Assembly: GCA_017420455.1 (NCBI GenBank)
Contig: JAFOJB010000071.1
Coordinates: forward strand, 1 to 6,272
DNA: 6,272 nucleotides
From: Blautia sp.
GTDB lineage: Bacteria > Bacillota > Clostridia > Lachnospirales > Lachnospiraceae
Direction of reading: 5' to 3'
Shown: positions 1 through 6,102 of the stretch, piece by piece
Numbering within the stretch: position 1 is the first letter of the stretch
Layout of the letters: each line of letters begins with the position of its first letter
Made by a program: the position numbers and the translations under genes
Notes under the pieces: generated by a model
The model's database searches: none
Told to the model about the DNA's origin: nothing
What the model saw: only the letters and a program-made list of their open reading frames with translations

Positions 1-1
1 G

Positions 2-1345
2 CTGGATGAACGGCTGGGGGAGGTGAAGACGCTTGCGGAGTGTTTCCGTCCCTTCGGCATACAGCTGATGCTCTCCGTGGATTTTTCCATGCCGCTGCAG
101 CGGGGACTTTCCACGGCAGATCCGCTGGATGAAGGAGTACAGAACTGGTGGAAGGAATGCGCAGGAAGGGTTTACAGGGAGATCCCGGACCTGGCAGGCT
201 TTCTGGTAAAGGCAGACAGCGAACATCGTCCGGGTCCCAATGAATATGGGCGTACACATGCAGAAGGCGCGAACATGCTGGCCCGCGCTCTGGCGCCTTA
301 TGGGGGAAAACTCGTCTGGCGCGCCTTTGTCTACAACTGCATGCAGGACTGGAGAGATACCTCCGTGGACCGTCCCTGCGCGGCCTATGACCTGTATCAT
401 CCTCTGGACGGTTCCTTCGATGAAAATGTCATTCTGCAGGTGAAGAACGGGCCATACGATTTCCAGGTCAGGGAGCCGGTGTCCCCGCTGTTCTACGGAA
501 TGGAAAAGACCTGTCTGGCCGTGGAACTGCAGCTTGCCCAGGAGTATACCGGACAGCAGATCGATATATATGCCATGGCTCCCATGTGGCGGGAATTTTT
601 CGATCTGACCGGCAAGGAAAAAAGCCAGGCCATAGCGGCGGTCAGCAACCTGGGAAGGGACGACTGCTTCACAGGCCATCCTTTCGCTGCCTGCAATCTG
701 TTTTCCTATGGCAGATTTGCCTGGAACCCGGATGAAGATCCCGGAAAGGTCATCCGGGAGTGGGTGGGGCTTACGTATTCTCTTCCCTCAGAGAAAGAGC
801 AGGCTCTGACAGAGCTTCTGCAGAAGAGCCGTTCTGTCTATGAGAAGTACACCGCGCCTCTGGGGCTCTGCTGGATGGTGTCCCCCAATAACCATTATGG
901 TCCCAGTCCCTATGGATACGAATTCCAGGCCTGGGGTACCTACAACCGGGCGGACCGGGATGCCGTGGGGATTGACCGGACTGCGGCCGGGACCGGCTAT
1001 GTCTGCCAGTATCCGGAGGAGTTCCGGAAGATCTACGAGGATCCGCAGGTCTGCCCGGACGAGCTGCTTCTGTTCTTCCACCGGCTGCCCTACAGCTTCC
1101 GGATGAAGGACGGCCGCACCCTGATCCAGAGAATTTATGATGATCATTTTGAAGGCTTCGAGGAAACGGAAAAGATGCAGGAGCTCCTGCAGGACCTTCC
1201 CCTCCCGGAGCCGGACCGCACAGAGGTTCTGGAGCGCATGCAGCTGCAGCTGAAAGACGCCCGGGAGTGGCGGGACGTCACTAATACCTTCTTCCACCGC
1301 CTCAGCGGAGCAGAGGATGACAGGGGACGAAGGATCTATTTATGA
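2..1345 (+). CDS. aguA: Alpha-glucuronidase, family GH67, 5'-truncated by window edge
   Basis: This enzyme removes (4-O-methyl)-D-glucuronic acid from the non-reducing-end xylose of aldouronic acids made by xylanases. It normally acts inside the cell on imported oligosaccharides. The reading frame is open to the left edge, so the GTG at 23 is an internal Val codon and not a start. About 447 residues are present against roughly 680-700 for the family, so the N-terminal beta-sandwich and the start of the TIM barrel are missing. Numbering from that GTG codon, the family signatures KADSEHRPGP, YGRTHAEGANM, QVKNGPYDFQVREP and QEYTGQ are clear. Glu67 fits the general acid; Asp146 and Glu174 fit the paired base. 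Their spacings of 79 and 28 match E285/D364/E392 of the Geobacillus enzyme as I remember it. The C-terminal helical domain (GWMVSPNNHYGP-like, CPDELLLFFHRLPY, EWRDVTNTFFHR) is complete. No signal peptide can be judged. The stop is one base from the stop of the opposing dipeptidase gene. Confidence 0.95.
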   Translation: MDERLGEVKTLAECFRPFGIQLMLSVDFSMPLQRGLSTADPLDEGVQNWWKECAGRVYREIPDLAGFLVKADSEHRPGPNEYGRTHAEGANMLARALAPYGGKLVWRAFVYNCMQDWRDTSVDRPCAAYDLYHPLDGSFDENVILQVKNGPYDFQVREPVSPLFYGMEKTCLAVELQLAQEYTGQQIDIYAMAPMWREFFDLTGKEKSQAIAAVSNLGRDDCFTGHPFAACNLFSYGRFAWNPDEDPGKVIREWVGLTYSLPSEKEQALTELLQKSRSVYEKYTAPLGLCWMVSPNNHYGPSPYGYEFQAWGTYNRADRDAVGIDRTAAGTGYVCQYPEEFRKIYEDPQVCPDELLLFFHRLPYSFRMKDGRTLIQRIYDDHFEGFEETEKMQELLQDLPLPEPDRTEVLERMQLQLKDAREWRDVTNTFFHRLSGAEDDRGRRIYL

Positions 1346-1346
1346 T

Positions 1347-2810
1347 TCAGTTATCAGCCCTGTTGTAGCCGTTCTTCATGCTTTTGGAGGACTCCAGCAG
1401 GACTTTGTTCAGAGTATCGGTGGTCTGTTCCTTCGCCATACGGGCCAGAGCCTCGTTGGCCTCCTCCTGTCTGTCATACTGGCCGGAGGAGGTCATTTTT
1501 TCGTCATATTCCCGGATCAGCTGACGGCCCTTTGTGACGACGGCATTGTGGTAACGTTCGATGATCTGGATGCACGCACCGTAGTCATGGTCTGCCATGG
1601 CAGCGATCAGGCGGCTGGCCCAGTACAGATTTTCGGTGGAGGTATCCAGCGTGACGTTGCTCAGGTATTTCGGCATTTTGTCCACATTGGCGTAGACAGG
1701 CAGGATCGTGGCGAAGGCGGTGGAGCCGAAGCAGATCCATTCGATTCCCTTCAGCGGGTCCGCCACATCACTGCGGATCTGACAGATGGAGGTGACGCCG
1801 GTACGGTTGATGCCGATGGAGCGGTATTTGCCGCGCATTCCGCTGTCACAGCTGGAGTAGGGGTTGTAGGGAGTTCCCTGATAATAGCCGGAGAGCAGGT
1901 ACTTTACATCCTCCACAGCCACCTTTCTGTCCGGTACATAGCTCCAGGGGATGTTGTCGCTTTCGGGCGTGAATTCTGCGTCCGGTCCATCCCAGGTGTG
2001 GGAACGGGGAGTCAGGAACCGTCCCATGAACCAGGCTCTGGGGGTATTGTAAAGATGGTCCATATCCGTATGAGAGCCGAAGACATCTCTGGGATTAAAG
2101 GCACCGTTCTGGTTCAGATCCAGATGGTTATCCCGGATAAATTCCCGGAGGTCCGCGGAGCACAGATGGTTTTCCTGCTTTCCGAAGGCGTCTTCAAGGT
2201 CGAAGGCGTCCATCCCGAACTGATTGGGATTGATCACACAGACCTCGTCCGGAACTCTTCTGGCCATCCAGTGATGGCCGCCGATGGTCTCCATCCACCA
2301 GACCTCATTTTCATCGTTGAAGGCGATGCCGTTGGATTCATAGGTTCCGTATTTTTCCAGAAGAGAAGCCAGACGGAGCACGCCTTCCCGGGCGCTTCTG
2401 ATATAGGGCAGGACCAGGACGACGATATCCTCCTCCCCGATCCCTCCGGGGATATCCTTTTCTCTTCTCGTCTTTGCCTTCTGGTAGACCACCAGCGGGT
2501 CCGCGGCCAGGACTCTCGGGTTTGAGGTGATAGTCTCGGTGGCGGTCATCCCCACGTTGGATGCATTAATCCCGGTAGCAGCCCAGATACCGTTCGCCGG
2601 GTCGACGCTGGGGCAGGAGGTATACCGCATCGGTTCTTCCGTGAGTTCGATCTCCAGATGAGAATTTACCGTCTTATATTTCTTCGGCTGATCCTTGGGC
2701 AGGACAACGATCAGCTTCTTTACATCAAAATGGCCGTCGTCGGTCCGGGCGATCATCGTAGAACCGTCGTTGCTGGCCTTCTTCCCAACCAATACCGTAG
2801 TACAGGACAT
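1347..2810 (-). CDS. pepD: Family C69 dipeptidase (PepD-type Ntn hydrolase)
   Basis: The product is a cytoplasmic dipeptidase of broad specificity in the N-terminal-nucleophile superfamily (peptidase family C69). Its 487 residues match the family's usual length of about 470-490. The N-terminus MSCTTVLVGKKASNDGST followed by MIART is the family signature. The nucleophile should be Cys3, exposed after loss of only Met-Ser, a very short leader. Further conserved blocks are PSVDPANGIWAATGINASN (68-86), NVGMTATETITSNPRVLAADP (about 85-105), GIGEEDIVVLVLPYIRSARE (123-142), ENEVWWMETIGGHHWMARR (167-185) and CVINPNQFGM (191-200). There is no signal peptide or membrane segment. The ATG is supported by AGGAGG eight bases upstream and by the Cys lying next to it. 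It is transcribed leftward, away from the sensor operon, and converges on the glucuronidase gene with a 1-bp gap. A cre-like box over its promoter suggests carbon control. The exact natural substrate cannot be read from sequence. Confidence 0.94.
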   Translation of the reverse strand: MSCTTVLVGKKASNDGSTMIARTDDGHFDVKKLIVVLPKDQPKKYKTVNSHLEIELTEEPMRYTSCPSVDPANGIWAATGINASNVGMTATETITSNPRVLAADPLVVYQKAKTRREKDIPGGIGEEDIVVLVLPYIRSAREGVLRLASLLEKYGTYESNGIAFNDENEVWWMETIGGHHWMARRVPDEVCVINPNQFGMDAFDLEDAFGKQENHLCSADLREFIRDNHLDLNQNGAFNPRDVFGSHTDMDHLYNTPRAWFMGRFLTPRSHTWDGPDAEFTPESDNIPWSYVPDRKVAVEDVKYLLSGYYQGTPYNPYSSCDSGMRGKYRSIGINRTGVTSICQIRSDVADPLKGIEWICFGSTAFATILPVYANVDKMPKYLSNVTLDTSTENLYWASRLIAAMADHDYGACIQIIERYHNAVVTKGRQLIREYDEKMTSSGQYDRQEEANEALARMAKEQTTDTLNKVLLESSKSMKNGYNRADN

Positions 2811-2818
2811 GTCTTCTT

Positions 2819-2824
2819 CCTCCT
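2819..2824 (-). promoter_or_regulatory. Ribosome binding site of the C69 dipeptidase
   Basis: AGGAGG is read on the minus strand, eight bases before the ATG at 2810-2808. It is a full Shine-Dalgarno consensus within a purine-rich run, and it fixes the start that places the catalytic Cys at codon 3. Confidence 0.85.
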
Positions 2825-2881
2825 CTTATTCGCATGAATATACTGACATACATTGTGATCGGATGCATTCTGGCTTCTCCA

Positions 2882-2910
2882 AGTATAGTCAAAATGGAGA
2901 AATCCTGCAA
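2882..2910 (-). promoter_or_regulatory. Candidate sigma-A promoter for the C69 dipeptidase
   Basis: On the minus strand, TTGCAG (2910-2905) serves as -35 and TATACT (2887-2882) as -10, with exactly 17 bp between them. The -10 matches 5 of 6 consensus positions and the -35 matches three. Transcription would start near 2875, giving a leader of about 65 nt. An alternative TTGACT at 2893-2888 has no good -10 at the right distance. Confidence 0.5.
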
Positions 2911-2919
2911 GCGGTTTCA
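2906..2919. promoter_or_regulatory. cre-like catabolite repression operator (CcpA or other LacI-family site)
   Basis: TGCAAGCGGTTTCA on the plus strand fits the 14 core positions of the Gram-positive cre consensus TGNAARCGNWWWCA. Its complement TGAAACCGCTTGCA also fits the looser TGNAANCGNWNNCA. It overlaps the -35 of the dipeptidase promoter, so bound CcpA would block polymerase. It lies about 80 bp upstream of the predicted rightward start, where an activating role would be possible but is speculative. An overlapping half-like TGAAAGCG sits just to its right on the minus strand. A local LacI-family sugar regulator could bind the same motif. Confidence 0.55.
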
Positions 2920-2945
2920 GACGCTTTCATTTTCCTCGCTGCATT

Positions 2946-2961
2946 TCATCATTAATGATGA
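2946..2961. promoter_or_regulatory. 16-bp perfect palindrome, candidate operator
   Basis: TCATCATTAATGATGA is its own reverse complement with no spacer, as expected of the binding site for a dimeric repressor or response regulator. Its right end covers the first four bases of the rightward -35 at 2958-2963, so a bound protein would interfere with, or contact, polymerase on the sensor operon. The regulator is unknown. The small size and lack of a loop make an RNA hairpin role unlikely. Confidence 0.45.
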
Positions 2962-2986
2962 CCCGAAGCCTGGTCTCTGATATAAT
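2958..2986 (+). promoter_or_regulatory. Extended -10 sigma-A promoter for the sensor operon
   Basis: A perfect TATAAT at 2981-2986 is preceded by TGA, giving the full TGnTATAAT extended -10. ATGACC at 2958-2963 is a 4-of-6 -35 with 17-bp spacing. Transcription should start near 2993, giving a 5' leader of about 207 nt before the ATG at 3200. This is the best-looking promoter in the window. Confidence 0.7.
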
Positions 2987-3022
2987 ACAGGTATCACAGA
3001 AAGATTCAGGGTATAAACATAT

Positions 3023-3045
3023 GGGGGCTGTCAGCCCTTATTATT
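3023..3045 (+). promoter_or_regulatory. Small leader hairpin followed by a broken T-rich tract
   Basis: GGGCT (3025-3029) and AGCCC (3033-3037) form a 5-bp stem with a 3-nt loop. Two G-U pairs can extend it, and TTATTATT follows. It resembles a weak intrinsic terminator or attenuator about 30-50 nt into the predicted sensor-operon transcript. The stem is short and the T tract interrupted, so the call is tentative. Confidence 0.25.
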
Positions 3046-3056
3046 GAGACTCTCAT

Positions 3057-3102
3057 CCAATCTGCGGAAAGTGCACTGACAGAAGGAAGAACAGCCATGG
3101 AC
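3057..3102 (+). repeat. 46-bp direct repeat, copy A (with duplicated RBS and decoy ATG)
   Basis: This matches 3160-3205 at 43 of 46 positions with an exact 103-bp offset. Differences are one base near the left end and two adjacent bases beside the ribosome binding site. It carries its own AAGGA and an ATG at 3097. That ATG opens a different frame from the sensor gene: it reads through the hairpin and stops at 3303 after 68 codons. The last four bases are shared with the left arm of the hairpin element. Confidence 0.85.
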
Positions 3103-3159
3103 ACAGGGGGACGGTCCTTTTGTGTTCAAATAACACAAAAGGACCGTCCCCCTGTGTCC
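3099..3159. repeat. Perfect 28-bp-arm inverted repeat (REP/MITE-like hairpin element)
   Basis: Left arm 3099-3126 and right arm 3132-3159 are exact reverse complements around the 5-nt loop CAAAT. The arms carry the core GGGGGACGGTCCTTTTGTGT. I recall closely similar intergenic hairpins recurring in clostridial and other bacterial genomes, but I cannot check copy number here. In the sensor-operon transcript it would form a very stable stem ending 40 nt before the start codon. No T run follows on either strand, so it is not a standard terminator. It encodes nothing convincing. Confidence 0.8.
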
Positions 3160-3205
3160 CCAATCTTCGGAAAGTGCACTGACAGAAGGAGAAACAGCCA
3201 TGGAC
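3160..3205 (+). repeat. 46-bp direct repeat, copy B (carrying the real sensor-gene start)
   Basis: This is the second copy of the repeat at 3057-3102. It abuts the right arm of the hairpin and runs through the AAGGAG ribosome binding site into the first two codons of the sensor gene. The arrangement repeat, hairpin, repeat looks like a 103-bp insertion or duplication. Both copies also contain the 8-bp palindrome AGTGCACT. Confidence 0.85.
3186..3191 (+). promoter_or_regulatory. Ribosome binding site deciding the sensor-gene start
   Basis: AAGGAG lies eight bases before the ATG at 3200. The upstream duplicate (around 3083-3088) reads AAGGAA, one base poorer, and its ATG leads out of frame. 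This supports 3200 as the true start. Confidence 0.75.
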
Positions 3206-4840
3206 GAGAAAAAGACGAGGCGCAGTACCGTGTTGTTTGTGATATTCTTTCTGCTGGCAGGCGTGGCGAATATGCTGTCCTTCACCGGGATTATGGAGTT
3301 TGAAGCGCTGATGACCGAGGCAAACTACCTGATCTACATCGGTATGCTGCTGTTCTGGATCCAGTCCGTCCGGGCAAGGCTCCTGCCGTCCCGGGTGAGA
3401 ACCTGGATGATCTGCGCGGCATGGCTGATGGTACTGTATCAGCTGCTGCGGGTGTTCAAGTACCGTTTCCTGGTAGAGCCGGCCATGGTGCGGTACGTGG
3501 TCTATCTGTATTTCGTACCTTTGACGCTGATCCCGACGCTGTTCCTGATGACCTGCCTGCGTATTCACAGGGGAAACAGGGCTGGATGTTGGGATGAAGC
3601 CCTGCTGCTCATTCCACACGGCGCCCTTTCCCTGATCGCTCTGACCAATGATCTCCATCAGCTGGTGTATATACCTGAGGTCGGCCTTGAAGAGTTTGTA
3701 GTGGACACCGGCACCTATGCAAGAGGGCCGGCTTTCTATGCGTTATATGCCTGGATGATCCTGAGCTTTACTGCAGGTCTTCTTCTGCTGCTTCGGGAGA
3801 ACGCAAGGCAGCCGGGAAAAGCGCTGCTGTCCCTGCTGGCTGTCGTGGCTGTGTGGTTTGGCCTTCTCCTGGTCGTTGTGAAGGTGACAGACGGGGTATA
3901 TGGGCCGCACATGTATAACAACCCCGAAGTTCACATATTCGGGATGCTTGGCGTGCTGGAGGTCAGCATCCGGTATCATCTGATCCCGCACAACGCGGAT
4001 TACGGGGCCTTCTTTGCCGCGCTGCAGATGCCGGCGCTGGTCACGGACAGGGCTTTCCGGCCTGTTTATCAGTCCGCAAGTGAACTCAGCGCAGACCCGG
4101 ACCAGCTCCGTGCGGCACTTTCTGCACCGGTGTATCTGACACCCGATCTGAAGCTCTCCGGCCGGGAGGTCCGCGGCGGGTATGCCTTCTGGGCGGAAGA
4201 TGAGTCAAAAGTGCACCAGGCACAGGAGAGACTGGCAGAAGCCAACGAGCTTATCGAGTCGGAAAACAGCCTGATTCAGGCCGAAAACGAGCAGAGGGAG
4301 AAAGACGCTTACCTGCAGTCCAGGCATCGTATTTATCACGAGATAGCGGAAATTATGTATCCCTGCCAGCAGCGCATCGAGGGGCTGCTGGACCGGATGG
4401 AGCCGGATACGCCGGCTTTCCGGGATCAGCTGGCAGTTGTTTCCGTGCTGAATGCGTATGTCAAGAGGAAGACCAATCTGCTCCTGCTGGCCGCGGAGCA
4501 GGATACCCTCTCCACCCACGATCTTCATCTGGCGCTGAAGGAGTCCGCAAGCTACCTGTCACTGGCAGGGCTGCAGACCGACGTAGGACAGCCGGAGGAA
4601 CAGACCTGGCCTGCCGGACGGATCATTGCGCTTTATGATGCTTTTGAGGCGGCGGCAGAGCAGCTGATCGGCAGAACTTCCTCCCTGATGGTGTCCTGGA
4701 AGGGCAGAGCCCTCGTCCTGGCCGCAGAGGCGGCGTATATCCCGGATACCGCGGGTTTTCCCGTGCCGGTGCGGGTGAGGGAGGAGGAGGGTATCCTGTA
4801 CATGGAGCTTCGCGAAGAGAAGGGCGGTGAGTCGGCATGA
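3200..4840 (+). CDS. Seven-transmembrane sensor with degenerate histidine-kinase core
   Basis: This is a membrane signal receptor of 546 residues. Seven hydrophobic segments (about 10-29, 41-57, 68-85, 98-119, 134-149, 178-197, 207-229) form the HisKA_7TM type of input domain. Its hallmark LTNDLHQLVYIP is at 149-160. A PAS-like stretch (about 268-335, with FFAALQMPALVTD) follows, then a strong coiled coil (335-375, AEANELIESENSLIQAENEQ). Next comes a dimerisation-like helix pair in which H380 of RIYHEIAEIM sits where HisKA_3 proteins carry the phospho-acceptor. The C-terminal part (about 460-546) occupies the ATPase position, but I find no N-box, no DxGxG and no GG loop, so it probably does not bind ATP. 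It overlaps the next gene by ATGA, suggesting the two proteins are made together and may form a hetero-complex. The ligand is unknown. An alternative is that the H380 region is phosphorylated in trans. Family placement rests on motif recall. Confidence 0.8.
   Translation: MDEKKTRRSTVLFVIFFLLAGVANMLSFTGIMEFEALMTEANYLIYIGMLLFWIQSVRARLLPSRVRTWMICAAWLMVLYQLLRVFKYRFLVEPAMVRYVVYLYFVPLTLIPTLFLMTCLRIHRGNRAGCWDEALLLIPHGALSLIALTNDLHQLVYIPEVGLEEFVVDTGTYARGPAFYALYAWMILSFTAGLLLLLRENARQPGKALLSLLAVVAVWFGLLLVVVKVTDGVYGPHMYNNPEVHIFGMLGVLEVSIRYHLIPHNADYGAFFAALQMPALVTDRAFRPVYQSASELSADPDQLRAALSAPVYLTPDLKLSGREVRGGYAFWAEDESKVHQAQERLAEANELIESENSLIQAENEQREKDAYLQSRHRIYHEIAEIMYPCQQRIEGLLDRMEPDTPAFRDQLAVVSVLNAYVKRKTNLLLLAAEQDTLSTHDLHLALKESASYLSLAGLQTDVGQPEEQTWPAGRIIALYDAFEAAAEQLIGRTSSLMVSWKGRALVLAAEAAYIPDTAGFPVPVRVREEEGILYMELREEKGGESA
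4826..4831 (+). promoter_or_regulatory. Ribosome binding site of the second sensor gene, inside the first
   Basis: GGTGAG lies five bases before the ATG at 4837, within the last codons of the upstream gene. It is a moderate Shine-Dalgarno. With the ATGA stop/start overlap it points to translational coupling, keeping the two products near equal amounts. Confidence 0.6.
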
Positions 4841-6090
4841 CAATTCATGAAGCCGTAATTTCCACAGGGAGGCAGCCGCTGCTGGGGGGGCTGTTCCTGC
4901 TGCTGACCGGTCAGATGGCCCTGGTCCTCGCCGCCTTCCGGGACAGAAGAAGCCGCCGCGTCAGACTCTCCCTGCTGATACCCTTCCTCTTCGGCGCAGT
5001 GGTCTTGTGGCTCTGTCTGTCCATGATTTCCTGGGAGATCAACTATCCGGGCTTAAGCGAAGCCATGCCGGCGTGGCTGCTGACGCTCGGCGCGCTTCCG
5101 GTCCGGACGCTGGCGCTGGCCGAGGCGGTCATGGCGGTTCTCCTCGTCCTGGCCCGGCTGGATGTCTGCCGTTACCGGAAGAACCATGTCACGCCGGACA
5201 GCGTCAAGCAGGCCATGGACCTGCTGCCGGTGGGAGTTGCGTTCGGCAGGCAGGAGGGAGCCGTTCTTTTCCGGAATCTGGTAATGAATCATCTATCGCA
5301 GGAGCTTACCGGAAAGCTGCTGAACGATCTTGTGCTCTTCCAGGAGGCTGCGGGCAGAGGGCTGGTAACCCTGGAGGACGGGGTATGGCAGCTTTTTGTC
5401 CGTGAAACGCCAGGCATGCCTCTGCTTCAGATCACGGCAGCCCAGATCACCGGGCAGGCCCGGATCCTCCGGGAACTGGAGGAGAAAAACAAGAAACTGA
5501 AGGATATTCAGCTGCGTCTTATGATCTACAGCCGGCAGACAGACCGGATCATTATTGCGCAGGAGCTGCTCACTGCGCGGATGGCTGTGCATGATGAACT
5601 GGGCAGTGTGCTGCTGGAAAGCCGTCACTACATGAGCGACCCGGCTTCCATCGACGAGACGCTGCTGCTCCAGGCGCTGAAGAACACCAACATGTACCTG
5701 CTGCGCGAGTATGAGAAGGACGATGCCGCTGACGATCCCCTGGCGGAAGCCTTCGGGACGGCAGAAATCATCGGGGTGAAGGTGGCACTGACCGGTATTC
5801 CTCCCGAGTCGGGCAGCCCCCGTCTGATTCTGGCAGCCGCTGTACGGGAATGTGCGACCAACACGGTGAAGCACGCGGAGGGTGACTGCCTTGCTGTGGA
5901 TGTCAGGAGGACGGAGGAAGCCTTCACCTTCACCCTGAGCGGCAACGGCAGGCCGCCTGCCGGTGAGGTACGGGAGACAGGGGGGCTTTTGTCCCTGCGG
6001 ACGCTGATGGAGAGCCAGGGCGGCGTCATGCGCATCAACAGCGCTCCGGCGTTCTGCCTCAGGATCTCTGTTCCAGGGGAAGGCAGATGA
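4837..6090 (+). CDS. Membrane sensor histidine kinase (HisKA_3/NarX-DesK-like core)
   Basis: This is the probable autokinase partner of the upstream 7TM sensor, 417 residues long. Hydrophobic segments at about 15-33, 44-65 and 79-107 (the last possibly two) anchor it. A PAS-like domain follows at about 122-205 (AMDLLPVGVAFGRQEGAVLFRN). A coiled coil (208-232) leads into the dimerisation helix with MAVHDELGSVLLESR, making H252 the likely phospho-acceptor in an HDxLG box. The ATPase domain (about 326-412) has an N-box VRECATNTVKHAEG (E338, N342, K345, H346). Its G1 loop reads LSGNGRPPA, lacking the usual Asp, and its G2 reads TGGLLSLR. The missing Asp may weaken nucleotide binding or be a clade feature. 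The expected LuxR-type response regulator is not in the window. The short input part compared with the upstream protein suggests signal input comes from that partner. This is inferred from motifs and gene overlap. Confidence 0.82.
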   Translation: MTIHEAVISTGRQPLLGGLFLLLTGQMALVLAAFRDRRSRRVRLSLLIPFLFGAVVLWLCLSMISWEINYPGLSEAMPAWLLTLGALPVRTLALAEAVMAVLLVLARLDVCRYRKNHVTPDSVKQAMDLLPVGVAFGRQEGAVLFRNLVMNHLSQELTGKLLNDLVLFQEAAGRGLVTLEDGVWQLFVRETPGMPLLQITAAQITGQARILRELEEKNKKLKDIQLRLMIYSRQTDRIIIAQELLTARMAVHDELGSVLLESRHYMSDPASIDETLLLQALKNTNMYLLREYEKDDAADDPLAEAFGTAEIIGVKVALTGIPPESGSPRLILAAAVRECATNTVKHAEGDCLAVDVRRTEEAFTFTLSGNGRPPAGEVRETGGLLSLRTLMESQGGVMRINSAPAFCLRISVPGEGR

Positions 6091-6102
6091 TAAATGACAA
6101 CA

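Larger units (their letters stand above)
2811..3199. other. Divergent intergenic control region
   Basis: This 389-bp stretch separates the leftward dipeptidase gene from the rightward sensor operon. I see no gene in it. It holds, left to right, the dipeptidase ribosome binding site, a leftward promoter overlapped by a cre-like box, a 16-bp perfect palindrome, a rightward extended -10 promoter, and a rightward leader of about 200 nt. The leader contains a small hairpin and a large hairpin between two direct repeats. The left half is AT-richer than the flanking genes, as expected of promoter DNA. Confidence 0.85.

Noticed and set aside
23..25. GTG as the start of the glucuronidase
   Set aside because: The frame is open to the left edge and GH67 proteins have about 250 further residues upstream, so this is an internal codon.
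1317..2525. A 402-codon plus-strand reading frame opposite the dipeptidase gene
   Set aside because: It is exactly antisense to a well-conserved C69 gene, shows no recognisable domain, and follows from the GC-rich codon usage of the real gene.
3099..3159. The large leader hairpin as an intrinsic terminator
   Set aside because: Neither strand has a T tract after the stem. Plus-strand sequence continues CCAATCTTCGG into the ribosome binding site.
3057..3205. A CRISPR array
   Set aside because: There are only two repeat copies, the spacer is a palindrome, and no cas gene is present.
3097..3303. A 68-codon plus-strand frame starting at the duplicated ATG
   Set aside because: It consists of translated hairpin plus out-of-frame sensor gene, so I treat it as a decoy product of the duplication rather than a gene.
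3053..3658. A 201-codon minus-strand reading frame over the leader and the 7TM gene
   Set aside because: It is low-complexity in character, is antisense to conserved transmembrane segments, and includes translated hairpin and repeat sequence.
5293..5874. A 193-codon minus-strand frame inside the histidine kinase gene
   Set aside because: It is antisense to the conserved His-box and N-box coding region and has no recognisable protein features.
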